A stretch of 64,000 nucleotides of DNA from Porcincola sp945869225 (GTDB lineage: Bacteria > Bacillota > Clostridia > Lachnospirales > Lachnospiraceae). Of the stretch, positions 51,253 through 61,829 are shown piece by piece (positions within the stretch are counted from its first letter, which is position 1; every line of letters begins with the position of its first letter). The stretch is from positions 62,001-126,000 of the forward strand of contig NZ_JBQKGW010000007.1 of assembly GCF_052118625.1 (NCBI RefSeq), read 5' to 3'. A model generated the notes under the pieces. The model was given only the letters and a program-made list of their open reading frames with translations, had not been told where the DNA came from and did not search any database. The position numbers were made by a program, and so were the translations under genes.

Positions 51253-51780
51253 ATGCAGAAGACGGATGAAAATGTCATCCTGATCGGGTTCATGGGAAGC
51301 GGAAAGTCGAGTGTGGGCAAAAAGCTTGCCGGCCTGCTTGCAGTGCCCTGCCTGGATACCGATGCACTGATTGAGGAGCAGGAAAAGATGACGATCCGGG
51401 AGATTTTTGCTCAGAGGGGGCAGGAGTATTTCCGGGATGCGGAAACCAGAGCGGTCCGCGGTCTGACGGACAGAGCGGGACGATATGTCCTCTCTGCCGG
51501 GGGAGGCCTTCCGCTGAGAGCCGAAAACCGGGAGATTCTGAAAAAACTCGGAACGGTGATCTATCTCAAGGCCAGTGTTCAGACACTGGCTGAAAGGCTG
51601 GCAAGGGATACCACACGGCCTCTTCTGCAGGGAGAAGAGCCTCTGGAAGAAAAAATAACCCGGATTCTGAGTGAGCGCGAGGCCCTCTATGAGGAGGCCT
51701 GCAGCCACGTGGTCCTGTCGGACAGAAAGAGTGTCCGGGAAGTCGCACAGGAGATCAGACGATTGATTGAAACATTGTAA
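51253..51780 (+). CDS. aroK: Shikimate kinase
   Basis: ATP-dependent kinase (175 aa) forming shikimate 3-phosphate on the route to chorismate, substrate of the pheA product at 38.9 kb. The P-loop is LIGFMGSGKSSVGKKLA near residue 12; CLDTDALIEEQEKMTIREIF, the substrate-binding FRDAETRAV and LSAGGGLPL are present, and the lid RDTTRPLL follows. I prefer ATG 51253, preceded by TGGAGAATCGT, over ATG 51241 or a start overlapping polC. The gene ends in a terminator shared with the convergent phosphorylase gene. Confidence 0.93.
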   Translation: MQKTDENVILIGFMGSGKSSVGKKLAGLLAVPCLDTDALIEEQEKMTIREIFAQRGQEYFRDAETRAVRGLTDRAGRYVLSAGGGLPLRAENREILKKLGTVIYLKASVQTLAERLARDTTRPLLQGEEPLEEKITRILSEREALYEEACSHVVLSDRKSVREVAQEIRRLIETL

Positions 51781-51816
51781 AAAGACCTGCAGCGTTTCAG
51801 CTGCAGGTCTTTCCAT
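51780..51816. terminator. Bidirectional terminator between aroK and the GH94 gene
   Basis: AAAAGACCTGCAGC pairs with GCTGCAGGTCTTT around a 6-base loop (GTTTCA), with A residues on the left and T on the right, placed between convergent stops. Confidence 0.85.
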
Positions 51817-51842
51817 AGAGGAACTTGTCTTCCTGGTCAGCC

Positions 51843-54275
51843 TTACATGACAGCGTCTACCTCGTACTCTGTCACACCTTCGGTGATCGGAATCAGGTTG
51901 CCGCTGACCTCTTTTCCGTTGACTGTCAGCTTCCGTATGCCCTTCTCCACATGATCCGGATTGGAGATATGGATGCGGTACATGGCCCCGCGGAATCTGC
52001 GGCTGACTGTGTAAGGTCCGAAGTCCTTCGGGACGCAGGGATCAATCCGAAGCCCGTCGTAGTCCGGGAAGATGCCCAGAATATGCTGCGAAATATTGAC
52101 GAATGTCCAGGCGGCTGTTCCTGTCAGCCAGCTGTTTTTTCCCTGACCAAAATACTTTGCGTCGCTGCCGGCGACCATCTGGGAGTAGACATAGGGCTCC
52201 GTGCAGTGGATCTCCGAGATGTCCTCGATGTAGGCCGGGCAGGTCTTTTTGTAGATATCGAAGGCTCTTGTCCCGTGTCCGAGGACGGTCTCCGCGATCG
52301 ATACCCAGGGATTGTTGTGGCAGAAGATACCGCCATTTTCCTTGTATCCCGGCGGATAGGAGGAAATCTCTCCCAGGTTCAGGTAATAGTGTGAGTAGGA
52401 AGGAGCGAGGATCCGGATCCCGTATTTTGTGTCAAGGTGCTTCTCAACGGAAGCGAGTGCCTTTTCAGCCTTCCCTTCCTTCACGCCGATGCCAGCAAGG
52501 ACACAGAAGCCCTGCGGCTCGATGAAGATTTTTCCTTCCTCACACTCGTGGGATCCGACCTTCTGTCCTTTTGCATCGTATGCACGCAGAAACCACTCGC
52601 CGTCCCAGCCTGCATCAAGGACAGCCTGCTGCATCCTCCGAACCTCGGCCATGGCGGCTTCCGCCTTGTCCGGGAGACCTCTGTGCGTGCAGAGCAGCGC
52701 ATAATCCTTTCCGTATCGGACAAACATGCCTCCGATGAAAACAGACTCTGCAATCGGACCTTCGCTGGGTCCCGTCGTCTGGAAGGATTCGCCCGGCGTG
52801 TCGGAGAAGCAGTTCAGGTTCAGGCAGTCGTTCCAGTCCGCACGGCCGATCTGAGGAAGCCCGTGCGGTCCTTTGTGGGTGACCGTGTACTCGAATGAAC
52901 GGGTCAGGTGTTCGAAGAGCGGGACGCATGTTGTTTCATCGTTGTTGAACGGGACAGACTCGTCGAGGATCGAGAAGTCCCCCGTCTCGCGGATATAGGC
53001 TGCCGTGCCCGCGATGAGCCACAGCGGATCGTCGTTGAAGCCGGAACCGATGTCTGCATTCCCGCGGCGGGTCAGCGGCTGGTACTGATGATAGGCCGAT
53101 CCGTCCTCAAACTGCGTGGATGCGATGTCAATGATCCGCTGCCTGGCCTTTTCTGGAATCAGATGAACGAAGCCAAACAGATCCTGACAGGAGTCGCGGA
53201 AGCCCATGCCGCGTCCGATGCCGGATTCATAGTAGCTGGCCGACCGGGACATGTTGAATGTGACCATGCACTGGTACTGATTCCAGATGTTCACCATGCG
53301 GTTGACCTTTTCATCGCAGGATTCGACATGGTATCCTTCCAGAAGGTTCTTCCAGTATGCCTTCAGCTCCGCAAATGCTGCATCTGCGCCTTCCGTGGTC
53401 TGGTATTTTGCCAGAAGCCTGCGCGCAGGTGCCTTGTTGATGACATTCGGGGCCTCCCATTTCTGATCCCTTGGGTTTTCTGCATAGCCGAGAACAAAGA
53501 GGAAGGTCTTTGATTCACCCGGGGTGAGGGTTACATGGAGCTCATGTGCGGCGACCGGATACCAGCCGCTGGCGACAGAGCCGGTGCATCCGCCGTTTCG
53601 GATCGCATCCGGATTGGAGGCAGGGCTGTAGGTACCGATGAAGGCATCCCGGCTGGTGTCGAAACCATCCGGTTTTGCGTTGACGGAGAAAAATGCATAA
53701 TGGTTTCTGCGTTCGCGATATTCCGTCTTATGATAGATGGTGGCACCGTCGATTTCAACTTCACCTGTGGAGAGGTTGCGCTGGAAGTTGGTCATGTCAT
53801 CCAGAGCATTCCAGAGGCAGAACTCTACATAGGAGAAGACCTTGAACGACTTCGGAGATTCAGACTCGTTCGTCAGTGTCAGACGGTTGAGCTCGCAGGT
53901 ATCATGAAGCGGCACAAAGTTCAGAAGGTCAGCCTTCAGTCCGTTCTTCTTCGCAGTGAAACGTGAGTAGCCGATGCCATGTCTGCATTCGTAGAAATCG
54001 AGCGGCGTCTGAGTCGGCTGCCAGCCTGGATTCCACGTGACATCTCCGTCCTGAATGTAGTAATATTTTCCATTAGAGTCCAGCGGCACGCTGTTGTAGC
54101 GGTACCGTGTGATCCGGAGCATTTTCGCATCCTTGTAGAAGCTGTATCCGCCGCAGGTATTCGATACGATCGAGAAGAAGTCATTGCAGCCAAGATAGTT
54201 GATCCAGGGAAGCGGTGTCCGGGGAGTCGTGATGACATACTCGAGGGCCCTGTCATCAAAATAACCAAATTTCAT
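51843..54275 (-). CDS. GH94 cellobiose phosphorylase
   Basis: Phosphorylase of 810 aa that splits cellobiose with inorganic phosphate into glucose 1-phosphate and glucose in the cytosol. The N-terminus MKFGYFDDRALEYVITTPRT...PWINYLG and RYNSVPLDSNGKYYYI match clostridial cellobiose phosphorylases closely; the catalytic region GRADWNDCLNLNCFSDT carries the acid aspartate near residue 481, and CHNNPWVSIAETVLG is also typical. There is no signal peptide. It is divergent from a LacI-family regulator that probably controls it. A permease for cellobiose is not in the window. Related GH94 disaccharide phosphorylases cannot be wholly excluded. Confidence 0.9.
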   Translation of the reverse strand: MKFGYFDDRALEYVITTPRTPLPWINYLGCNDFFSIVSNTCGGYSFYKDAKMLRITRYRYNSVPLDSNGKYYYIQDGDVTWNPGWQPTQTPLDFYECRHGIGYSRFTAKKNGLKADLLNFVPLHDTCELNRLTLTNESESPKSFKVFSYVEFCLWNALDDMTNFQRNLSTGEVEIDGATIYHKTEYRERRNHYAFFSVNAKPDGFDTSRDAFIGTYSPASNPDAIRNGGCTGSVASGWYPVAAHELHVTLTPGESKTFLFVLGYAENPRDQKWEAPNVINKAPARRLLAKYQTTEGADAAFAELKAYWKNLLEGYHVESCDEKVNRMVNIWNQYQCMVTFNMSRSASYYESGIGRGMGFRDSCQDLFGFVHLIPEKARQRIIDIASTQFEDGSAYHQYQPLTRRGNADIGSGFNDDPLWLIAGTAAYIRETGDFSILDESVPFNNDETTCVPLFEHLTRSFEYTVTHKGPHGLPQIGRADWNDCLNLNCFSDTPGESFQTTGPSEGPIAESVFIGGMFVRYGKDYALLCTHRGLPDKAEAAMAEVRRMQQAVLDAGWDGEWFLRAYDAKGQKVGSHECEEGKIFIEPQGFCVLAGIGVKEGKAEKALASVEKHLDTKYGIRILAPSYSHYYLNLGEISSYPPGYKENGGIFCHNNPWVSIAETVLGHGTRAFDIYKKTCPAYIEDISEIHCTEPYVYSQMVAGSDAKYFGQGKNSWLTGTAAWTFVNISQHILGIFPDYDGLRIDPCVPKDFGPYTVSRRFRGAMYRIHISNPDHVEKGIRKLTVNGKEVSGNLIPITEGVTEYEVDAVM

Positions 54276-54309
54276 AGGAGTCTCCTTCTCACAAAAGATG
54301 AAAGGTCAT

Positions 54310-54323
54310 TTAGGAAAACGATT
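54310..54323. promoter_or_regulatory. Operator-like site O1 near the GH94 transcription start
   Basis: TTAGGAAAACGATT shares 13 of 14 bases with the site at 54510-54523. It lies just downstream of the predicted GH94 start point, a position where bound repressor would block transcription. Confidence 0.6.
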
Positions 54324-54341
54324 AAGTAACTTCTCAGGGCC

Positions 54342-54370
54342 AGTATATCGCAACGTATTCCTGAATACAA
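54342..54370 (-). promoter_or_regulatory. Promoter of the GH94 gene
   Basis: Reading leftward: TTGTAT (complement of 54365-54370), 17 bases, TATACT (complement of 54342-54347). The start would be near 54335, about 60 bases before the ATG, which has an AGAAGGAGACTCCT ribosome binding site. Confidence 0.7.
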
Positions 54371-54459
54371 GAGAGAATGGCGACATAATTATGTTAAATA
54401 TAGACAAAAATACAACATGAAATCGAACGTAATATACAAATCGAATGTTGACGACATAT

Positions 54460-54473
54460 ATTTTCGCGAAAAT
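54460..54473. promoter_or_regulatory. Perfect palindrome ATTTTCGCGAAAAT
   Basis: A 14-base perfect palindrome with a CG-rich centre, 3 bases upstream of the regulator's -35 box. Its symmetry suits a dimeric helix-turn-helix repressor, but it differs from the two GAAAACGATT sites. Confidence 0.45.
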
Positions 54474-54476
54474 GAG

Positions 54477-54505
54477 TTGTCCGAAAATGGCTAAATTCCT
54501 ATAAT
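54477..54505 (+). promoter_or_regulatory. Promoter of the LacI-family regulator gene
   Basis: TTGTCC (54477-54482), a 17-base spacer and consensus TATAAT (54500-54505), with a start near 54512 inside the operator-like site O2. Confidence 0.75.
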
Positions 54506-54509
54506 ATTG

Positions 54510-54526
54510 TTACGAAAACGATTTCA
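54510..54526. promoter_or_regulatory. Operator-like site O2 (cre-like) at the regulator start point
   Basis: TTACGAAAACGATTTCA contains GAAAACGATTTC, semi-palindromic around the central CG, and matches the CcpA cre consensus TGWAANCGNTNWCA at 13 of 14 positions. Its position over the start point fits autorepression by the LacI-type regulator or catabolite repression. Confidence 0.65.
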
Positions 54527-54580
54527 AGACCTGCCTCAGGCAGCCGGTCATTCAGCCGGGCATTAAAGGAGAAACGCATC

Positions 54581-55600
54581 ATGGTCTCAATGAAGGATAT
54601 TGCCAAAAAATGCGGGGTGTCGGTCGCGACGGTCAGCAAGGCGCTGAATGGATACAGCGACATCGGGAAGGAAAAGCGAGAGGAGATCAAGCGGTGCGCC
54701 GAGGAGATGGGATATTTCCCCAATTCCTCCGCGCGTGCGCTGAAGACAAACCGGACCTGGAATCTGGGAATCCTGATCACGGATAATCTCCATTCCGGGC
54801 TGACACACAGCTACTTTGCGGCGATCCTTGACGCAATCAAAGTGACAGCGGAGCGGCGCGGCTATGACATCACCTTTACCTCCATGTCACCGGTCGGCGG
54901 CAGAAAGATGAGCTACTATGAGCACTGCCGCTACAGAGGACTGGATGGGGTGGTCATTGCGAACATTGACTTTACATCCCCCGATATCATTGAACTTGTC
55001 AAGTCTCCGCTTCCGATTGTCACGATCGACTATGTCTACGACGGCAGGACGGCCATTGTCTCTAACAATCAGAAGGGCATGCATGACCTGACGGAATACG
55101 TCTGCTCGATGGGACACAGGGAGATCGCCTACATCCACGGGGATGACAATACGGTCACGAAGGAACGGCTTGCAAGTTTTTACCGGACCGCAGAGGCGTA
55201 CGGTGTGACGGTCCCTGACAAATGGGTGCTGTCTTCAAGATACCGGGATGTCGGGATGACGGAACGGCGGACGAGGGAGCTGCTCAGTCAGGACAGTCTG
55301 CCGACCTGCATCTTTTTTCCGGACGACTTTTCGGCGGTCGGAGGGATGAATGCGATCCGCTCTGCAGGGCTTCGCATCCCGGAGGATATTTCCGTGTGCG
55401 GGTATGACGGAATCCCGATTGCCTTCGCCATGTATCCGAGGCTGACAACGCTCAGGCAGGATACGGCGATGGTCGGTAAAATCGCCGCTGAGAAACTCAT
55501 TTCCCTGATAGAGAACCCGAAAATTGCCCTGATTGAGAAGATATCGGTCGACGGCGAGCTGGTGAAAGGCGACACTGTCCGGCGGCTGCAGCCGTCTTGA
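54581..55600 (+). CDS. LacI-family transcriptional regulator
   Basis: A 339-aa sugar-responsive repressor. The helix-turn-helix SMKDIAKKCGVSVATVSKALNG occupies residues 3-24, followed by the hinge helix NSSARALKTNRT and a periplasmic-binding-like domain starting LGILITDNLHSGLTHSYFAAIL; SVCGYDGIPIAFAMYPRLTTLRQD is the conserved end of this fold. ATG 54581 follows AAGGAGAAACGCATC. It is divergent from the GH94 gene, with shared-looking operator sites between, so its likely effector is cellobiose or a product of its breakdown (inference). Confidence 0.92.
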   Translation: MVSMKDIAKKCGVSVATVSKALNGYSDIGKEKREEIKRCAEEMGYFPNSSARALKTNRTWNLGILITDNLHSGLTHSYFAAILDAIKVTAERRGYDITFTSMSPVGGRKMSYYEHCRYRGLDGVVIANIDFTSPDIIELVKSPLPIVTIDYVYDGRTAIVSNNQKGMHDLTEYVCSMGHREIAYIHGDDNTVTKERLASFYRTAEAYGVTVPDKWVLSSRYRDVGMTERRTRELLSQDSLPTCIFFPDDFSAVGGMNAIRSAGLRIPEDISVCGYDGIPIAFAMYPRLTTLRQDTAMVGKIAAEKLISLIENPKIALIEKISVDGELVKGDTVRRLQPS

Positions 55601-55608
55601 ATGTAGAT

Positions 55609-56868
55609 ATGAATTCTGATAAAATAACTGAAACTGCATACCTGCAGCGGATTGTTCCGGCGCTGATGGAGTGGTACCCGAATCATAGGAGGGATCTTCC
55701 GTGGCGGCTGCATCCGCTGCCTTATTATGTCTGGATTTCGGAGGTCATGCTTCAGCAGACGCGGGTGGAGACCGTTATTCCGTACTACCAGCGGTTTCTG
55801 AAAGAACTTCCAACGGTCGGAGCGCTTGCCGGCTGCCCGCCGGAGAAACTCATGAAGCTCTGGGAGGGAATCGGGTACTACAGCCGGGCGAGAAATCTCC
55901 AGAGGGCCGCAGACATGGTGATGGAGGTGTACGGCGGCCATATTCCGGAGGCAAGGGAAGAGCTTTTAAAACTCCCCGGAATCGGCAGCTACACGGCCTC
56001 TGCCATTTCATCCATCGCATACGGCAGATGCGAGGCTGCCGTGGATGGCAATGTGCTCAGGGTTTCCACGAGGCTTCTGGAGGATTCCGCCTGCATCGAT
56101 GAACCGAAGGTGAAGAAGCGGTGGGAGAAAATCTGGACAGCGGTTATGCGGCAGTATCAGGAGAGCCATCCGGAGGAGAAATCGTTTCCGGGGACCTTCA
56201 ATCAGGCAATGATGGAGATTGGCGCAACAGTCTGCGTGCCGGGCGGCACACCCGCCTGCAGCCGGTGCCCGCTCTCGGCGTTCTGCCTTGCACACCTTCA
56301 TGCAAAAGAGCTGCTTTATCCGGTCCGCAAGACAAAACAGCCGCGCAGGGTGGAAAAACGGACGGTGCTTCTGATCACGGACGGCGGACGGATTGTCATC
56401 CGGAAGAGAAGCGGGAAGGGCTTGCTGGCTGGAATGTGGGAGCTGCCGAATGCGGAAGGCACGCTCACGCAGAAGGAAGCACTGTCGTATGCGGAGAGAC
56501 TGGGTTTGTCTCCTCTTCGGATCAGACCGCTTCCGCCTGCACGCCATATCTTTACACACATTGAGTGGGATATGACAGGCTGGCAGGTGCTGGCCGAGAC
56601 GCTCGAAGACCTGAAGACGGACGGGACGAAGCCCGCCGGACGTGAACCTGAAGCGGCGAAGAATGCTGCAGAAAGGACGGTTTCGGATGCTTCAGGCGCA
56701 TGGGCACTGGTCACTGTGCAGCAGGCCGAGAGACAGTATGCCATACCGGCGGCTTTTTCCGCATATCTGAAGGTTGCGGGAATCAGGCCAAAGGCAATGC
56801 TCCAGAAGGAGCGGAAAGAATCTGCGGTTCGGAAAGCCGGGTATGAAGGCTGTTCCGGAAGCAGATGA
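55609..56868 (+). CDS. mutY: A/G-specific adenine glycosylase MutY
   Basis: Base-excision repair glycosylase (about 419 aa) removing adenine opposite 8-oxoguanine. The HhH-GPD domain carries the catalytic glutamate in SEVMLQQTRVETV near residue 43, LPGIGSYTASAISSIAYG and the aspartate in AAVDGNVLRVSTR near 144. The [4Fe-4S] cysteines lie in TVCVPGGTPACSRCPLSAFC near 208-226. A NUDIX-like 8-oxoG recognition domain follows from about 245, with an Ala/Glu-rich insertion near 350. The start is uncertain: ATG 55609, or TTG 55597 overlapping the lacI stop. Neither has a strong ribosome binding site. Confidence 0.94.
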   Translation: MNSDKITETAYLQRIVPALMEWYPNHRRDLPWRLHPLPYYVWISEVMLQQTRVETVIPYYQRFLKELPTVGALAGCPPEKLMKLWEGIGYYSRARNLQRAADMVMEVYGGHIPEAREELLKLPGIGSYTASAISSIAYGRCEAAVDGNVLRVSTRLLEDSACIDEPKVKKRWEKIWTAVMRQYQESHPEEKSFPGTFNQAMMEIGATVCVPGGTPACSRCPLSAFCLAHLHAKELLYPVRKTKQPRRVEKRTVLLITDGGRIVIRKRSGKGLLAGMWELPNAEGTLTQKEALSYAERLGLSPLRIRPLPPARHIFTHIEWDMTGWQVLAETLEDLKTDGTKPAGREPEAAKNAAERTVSDASGAWALVTVQQAERQYAIPAAFSAYLKVAGIRPKAMLQKERKESAVRKAGYEGCSGSR

Positions 56869-56886
56869 CCGAGGAATAATAAAAAT

Positions 56887-57921
56887 ATGGGAAAGATCTT
56901 GACGGTGGCAATTCCTTGCTACAATTCGGCGGAGTACATGGAGAAGTGTATCCGGTCGCTTCTGCCGGGCAAGGATGATATTGAGATCCTGGTGATTGAT
57001 GATGGATCGACGAAAGACAATACACTGGAGATCGCGCAGCGGTATGAGGCGCAGTATCCCGGAATTGTGAGGGCCATTCACCAGGAAAACAAGGGACATG
57101 GCGGGGCTGTCAATACCGGTATCGAGAATGCATCGGGAACCTATTTCCGTGTGGTCGACTCGGATGACTGGGTGGATTCCAGGGTGCTTCTGAAGGTGAT
57201 CGCGCGGCTGAAGACGCTTGAGAAGAAAGGCACGCCGGTTGATATGATGCTGACGAACTTTGTTTATGACAAGGTGGGGGCGGGCATCTTCGGGAAGCAT
57301 GTCATGAATTTCCATCATGCATTTCCGGCGAACCGGATCATCAGCTGGGATGACATGGGACATATGAGGCAGACCCAGTATATCCTGATGCACAACATTA
57401 CCTACCGGCATGATATTCTGGTAAAGTCGGGGCTCAGGCTGCCGCTTCACACCTTCTATGTGGATAATATCTACGCGTACCAGCCGCTGCCGTACTGCGA
57501 GAAGTTCTACTATATGGATCTGAACCTTTACCATTACTTTATCGGGCGGGAGGATCAGTCCGTCAATGAGAAGGTCATGCTGAGCCGGATCGATCAGCAG
57601 CTGCGTGTCAACAAGCTGATGATCGACATCTTCACAAGGCAGAATTTTTCAGGACTGGACAAGAATGTCCGCAAGTACATGATGATCTACCTGAACAAGA
57701 TCATGACGGTCTCTTCTGTTTTTCTTCTGGTCGGCGGCACAAGTGAGGATCTGAAGAAGAAGGGCGAACTCTGGGCGTATCTGAAGCACGCAGACTACAA
57801 GCTGTACTACAGGCTGCGGATGTCCTTCCTTGGGGTGTGCATGAATCTGCCGACACAGCTTGGACGCAAGACAACAGTCCGGGGCTACAAGATTGCGAGG
57901 AAGCTGTTCAGCCTGAACTGA
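56887..57921 (+). CDS. Family 2 glycosyltransferase
   Basis: A 344-aa GT-A-fold glycosyltransferase. The start LTVAIPCYNSAEYMEKCIRSLL, VIDDGSTKDNTLEIAQRY, NKGHGGAVNTGIENASGTY and the metal-binding VVDSDDWVD (about residues 93-101) are typical of GT2. No membrane segment is evident, so it is probably cytosolic or peripheral, perhaps adding a sugar to a lipid or wall polymer. The donor and acceptor are unknown, and no polysaccharide cluster surrounds it. It begins 18 bases after mutY. Confidence 0.88.
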   Translation: MGKILTVAIPCYNSAEYMEKCIRSLLPGKDDIEILVIDDGSTKDNTLEIAQRYEAQYPGIVRAIHQENKGHGGAVNTGIENASGTYFRVVDSDDWVDSRVLLKVIARLKTLEKKGTPVDMMLTNFVYDKVGAGIFGKHVMNFHHAFPANRIISWDDMGHMRQTQYILMHNITYRHDILVKSGLRLPLHTFYVDNIYAYQPLPYCEKFYYMDLNLYHYFIGREDQSVNEKVMLSRIDQQLRVNKLMIDIFTRQNFSGLDKNVRKYMMIYLNKIMTVSSVFLLVGGTSEDLKKKGELWAYLKHADYKLYYRLRMSFLGVCMNLPTQLGRKTTVRGYKIARKLFSLN

Positions 57922-58020
57922 CAGACAACAGGAGGCTATCTGACCCGGAGACGGAAGCAGCCTGTATCCGGAGAAGCGGATGGATGAGACGGCGAATGGC
58001 GCCGGGGTATGGAGGAGAAG

Positions 58021-59712
<1,692 letters not shown>

Positions 59713-59791
59713 TCGTCAGACCCGGAACAGCTGATGTCCCGGGTCTTTGCGTATCAGACAGGGGAAACAGGAGGCACAGAGAGCATTCAGG

Positions 59792-60448
59792 ATGTATCTT
59801 GACGGGATTACTTCGTTTATCTTTCAGGAGGATCAGCCTGAGAAGGCAGACATCATCTTTGTACCGGGCGGGAATTACCCGGAGGCAGCGGAGCGGGCCG
59901 CTCAGCTTTACAGGAAAGGCTACGCGCCGCTCATCTGTCCAAGCGGGAAATACAGCAGGCTGAAGGGACACTTTGAGCCGCCGCTGTCGTCCGGAAGCCG
60001 CGCGGAAGAGACAGGCGGTGCGCCGGATTGTCAGACTGAGTGGGAGTTTCTCAGGTCGATTCTCATCCGGGAAGGGGTTCCAGGAGAAGCAATTCTGAAA
60101 GAAAGCCAGGCCACCTTTACGTGGGAGAATGCCATTTTCTCGAGAAGGGTGTGCGAAGATCTCCATATCAGGGTGCGAAAGGCGATCCTGTGCTGCCAGA
60201 ACTGGCATGCCAGACGCTGCCTGATGTACTATGGACAGCAGTTTCCGGAGACGCAGTTCTTTGTGTGCCCGGTGTCAACGAGGGGAATAACCAGGGACAA
60301 CTGGTACCTCGATCCTGAAAAGGCGGATGTGGTGCTTTCAGAGGTGGAGCGCTGCGGGGCACAGTTTCACGAGATTGTCCGGCATTACCGGGAGGGAAAG
60401 TCCTACTGCCGTCCGGACGACTGGAAGAGTCCTTTTGGGCGCGAATGA
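59792..60448 (+). CDS. YdcF-like DUF218 protein
   Basis: A 218-aa protein of the DUF218/YdcF (SanA-like) family. ADIIFVPGGNYPEAAERAAQLY near the N-terminus and AILCCQNWHARRCLMYYGQQFP in the second half match the family pattern; the acid residues in the ESQATFTWENAIFSRRV segment correspond to the usual STxxxNA site. There is no membrane segment, so it is the cytosolic form. Family members bind SAM or nucleotide-like ligands, without a settled reaction. ATG 59792 is taken as the start, since homologues begin near here. Confidence 0.8.
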   Translation: MYLDGITSFIFQEDQPEKADIIFVPGGNYPEAAERAAQLYRKGYAPLICPSGKYSRLKGHFEPPLSSGSRAEETGGAPDCQTEWEFLRSILIREGVPGEAILKESQATFTWENAIFSRRVCEDLHIRVRKAILCCQNWHARRCLMYYGQQFPETQFFVCPVSTRGITRDNWYLDPEKADVVLSEVERCGAQFHEIVRHYREGKSYCRPDDWKSPFGRE

Positions 60449-60530
60449 TGTCAGAGGCAAAAGATGAGGGTGTTACATCCGGAAATTCTGGCTGAACGCA
60501 GATGATGCGGTGCGGAAGGAGAAAGACAGC

Positions 60531-61355
60531 ATGGGAAAACTGATTGCGACAGACCTTGACGGGACCCTGCTCCCGGAGGGAACATTCCATCTCAATCCGG
60601 AATACTACGAGGTGATCCGGAGACTCCACGATGAAGGGCATGTGTTCGTGGCTGCCAGCGGCCGTCACTACTCGAGCATGAGAAAACTCCTGGAACCAGT
60701 CTGGGAGGATGTGATCTTTCTTTGCGGAAACGGGACCTATGTCGCCTGCAGAGGCGTCTCGATGGCTGTGCGGCCGCTTCCCGACAGGCTGTATGAGGAA
60801 ATCATTCCGGAAATGAAGAAAAACGGGATTTTCACCTGTGCCGATACGCCGGATGCAATGTGGACGGACAGTGACAGCGAGATGTTTCAGAGGAGGCTCA
60901 GCGGAGGATACCGGGTCAACCTGAAGCGGATTGACGATCTGCGTCAGCTTCGCGATGTGAACGCAAAGCCCTCTGCGGACGGACTGCATGACCGCGGCGT
61001 CCTGAAGTGCGCTATGTACACCGAGAAGGATGCGGCACCGATGGCGGAACGTTTCAAACAGCGCTTCGGCAGTCAGGCGCATATCATGACAGCCGGAGAA
61101 CGGTGGGTGGACTGCGTTCCTCTGGGCGTGGATAAGGGGACGGCTTTGTCTCAGATCCAGCAGCAGCTTGGCTTCAGCCAGGAGGATACAGTGGCATTTG
61201 GGGACAATGGCAACGATGTCGGGATGCTGAACTGCGCAGGGGAGAGCTACTGTGTGGAGGGCGGCCGCGAAGAGGTCAAGAAGGCTGCAAAGCACGTGAT
61301 TGGAAGGATGGAGGACGATGCGGTCCTGGATGTGCTGAAGCGCTTCCTCGCCTGA
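60531..61355 (+). CDS. Cof-type HAD-IIB phosphatase
   Basis: A 274-aa haloacid-dehalogenase phosphatase of the Cof subfamily, usually acting on sugar phosphates, flavin or nucleotide phosphates. Motif I is LIATDLDGTLLPEG with both aspartates (residues 8 and 10), motif II AASGRHYSSM, the lysine in DKGTALSQI and motif IV VAFGDNGNDVGMLN. The large C2-type cap lies between. ATG 60531 follows CGGAAGGAGAAAGACAGC. Substrate unknown. Confidence 0.9.
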   Translation: MGKLIATDLDGTLLPEGTFHLNPEYYEVIRRLHDEGHVFVAASGRHYSSMRKLLEPVWEDVIFLCGNGTYVACRGVSMAVRPLPDRLYEEIIPEMKKNGIFTCADTPDAMWTDSDSEMFQRRLSGGYRVNLKRIDDLRQLRDVNAKPSADGLHDRGVLKCAMYTEKDAAPMAERFKQRFGSQAHIMTAGERWVDCVPLGVDKGTALSQIQQQLGFSQEDTVAFGDNGNDVGMLNCAGESYCVEGGREEVKKAAKHVIGRMEDDAVLDVLKRFLA

Positions 61356-61405
61356 GAGGCGCAGCAGTCAGGCAGAGATGTGTTTTTCAGATAGGAGGAA
61401 CCAGA

Positions 61406-61795
61406 ATGGAGAGCCCTGTGCTTCTGATTTACCACATGCAGCAGCCGAGGCAGGCGGCACTGAAGGCAGTCTGCGCGGCCATGAAGATCCGGCCTGTCAC
61501 CGTCGGTGATGGAGACGGAAGGGTGCCGGTCGGCCTTCTGACCCGCTCGGAGAATCCGGTCCGCGTCATCCGGGAGGCTGAAAGACGCGGTTTCCATGAA
61601 GGGATGATCGACGAAGAAATGATCATTATGGCAGGATTTGACGATGCTCTGCTGACTTCATTTCTGAGCACGCTGAGAGAGCAGGGGCTGGTGATTGCCC
61701 TGAAAGCGATCGAGACGGATGAAAACAGGTACTGGAACGGAGAGATGCTGCAGGAGGAGCTGAAGAAGGAGCGGGCGTCCTTTCGGAAAAGATAA
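61406..61795 (+). CDS. DUF3783 domain protein
   Basis: A 129-aa protein; the C-terminal half (EEMIIMAGFDDALLTSFLSTL to MLQEELKKE) matches the short DUF3783 pattern found in Firmicutes. The N-terminal half is a small alpha/beta segment beginning VLLIYHMQQPRQAALKAVC. No catalytic motif was seen. ATG 61406 follows ATAGGAGGAACCAGA. Function unknown. Confidence 0.78.
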   Translation: MESPVLLIYHMQQPRQAALKAVCAAMKIRPVTVGDGDGRVPVGLLTRSENPVRVIREAERRGFHEGMIDEEMIIMAGFDDALLTSFLSTLREQGLVIALKAIETDENRYWNGEMLQEELKKERASFRKR

Positions 61796-61829
61796 GGTGT
61801 AGTGTTCTGAAACGATTCGGAGGTGAAGT

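Noticed and set aside
60030..60320. Second frame within the DUF218 gene
   Set aside because: It overlaps the well-supported DUF218 reading frame and shows no conserved pattern.
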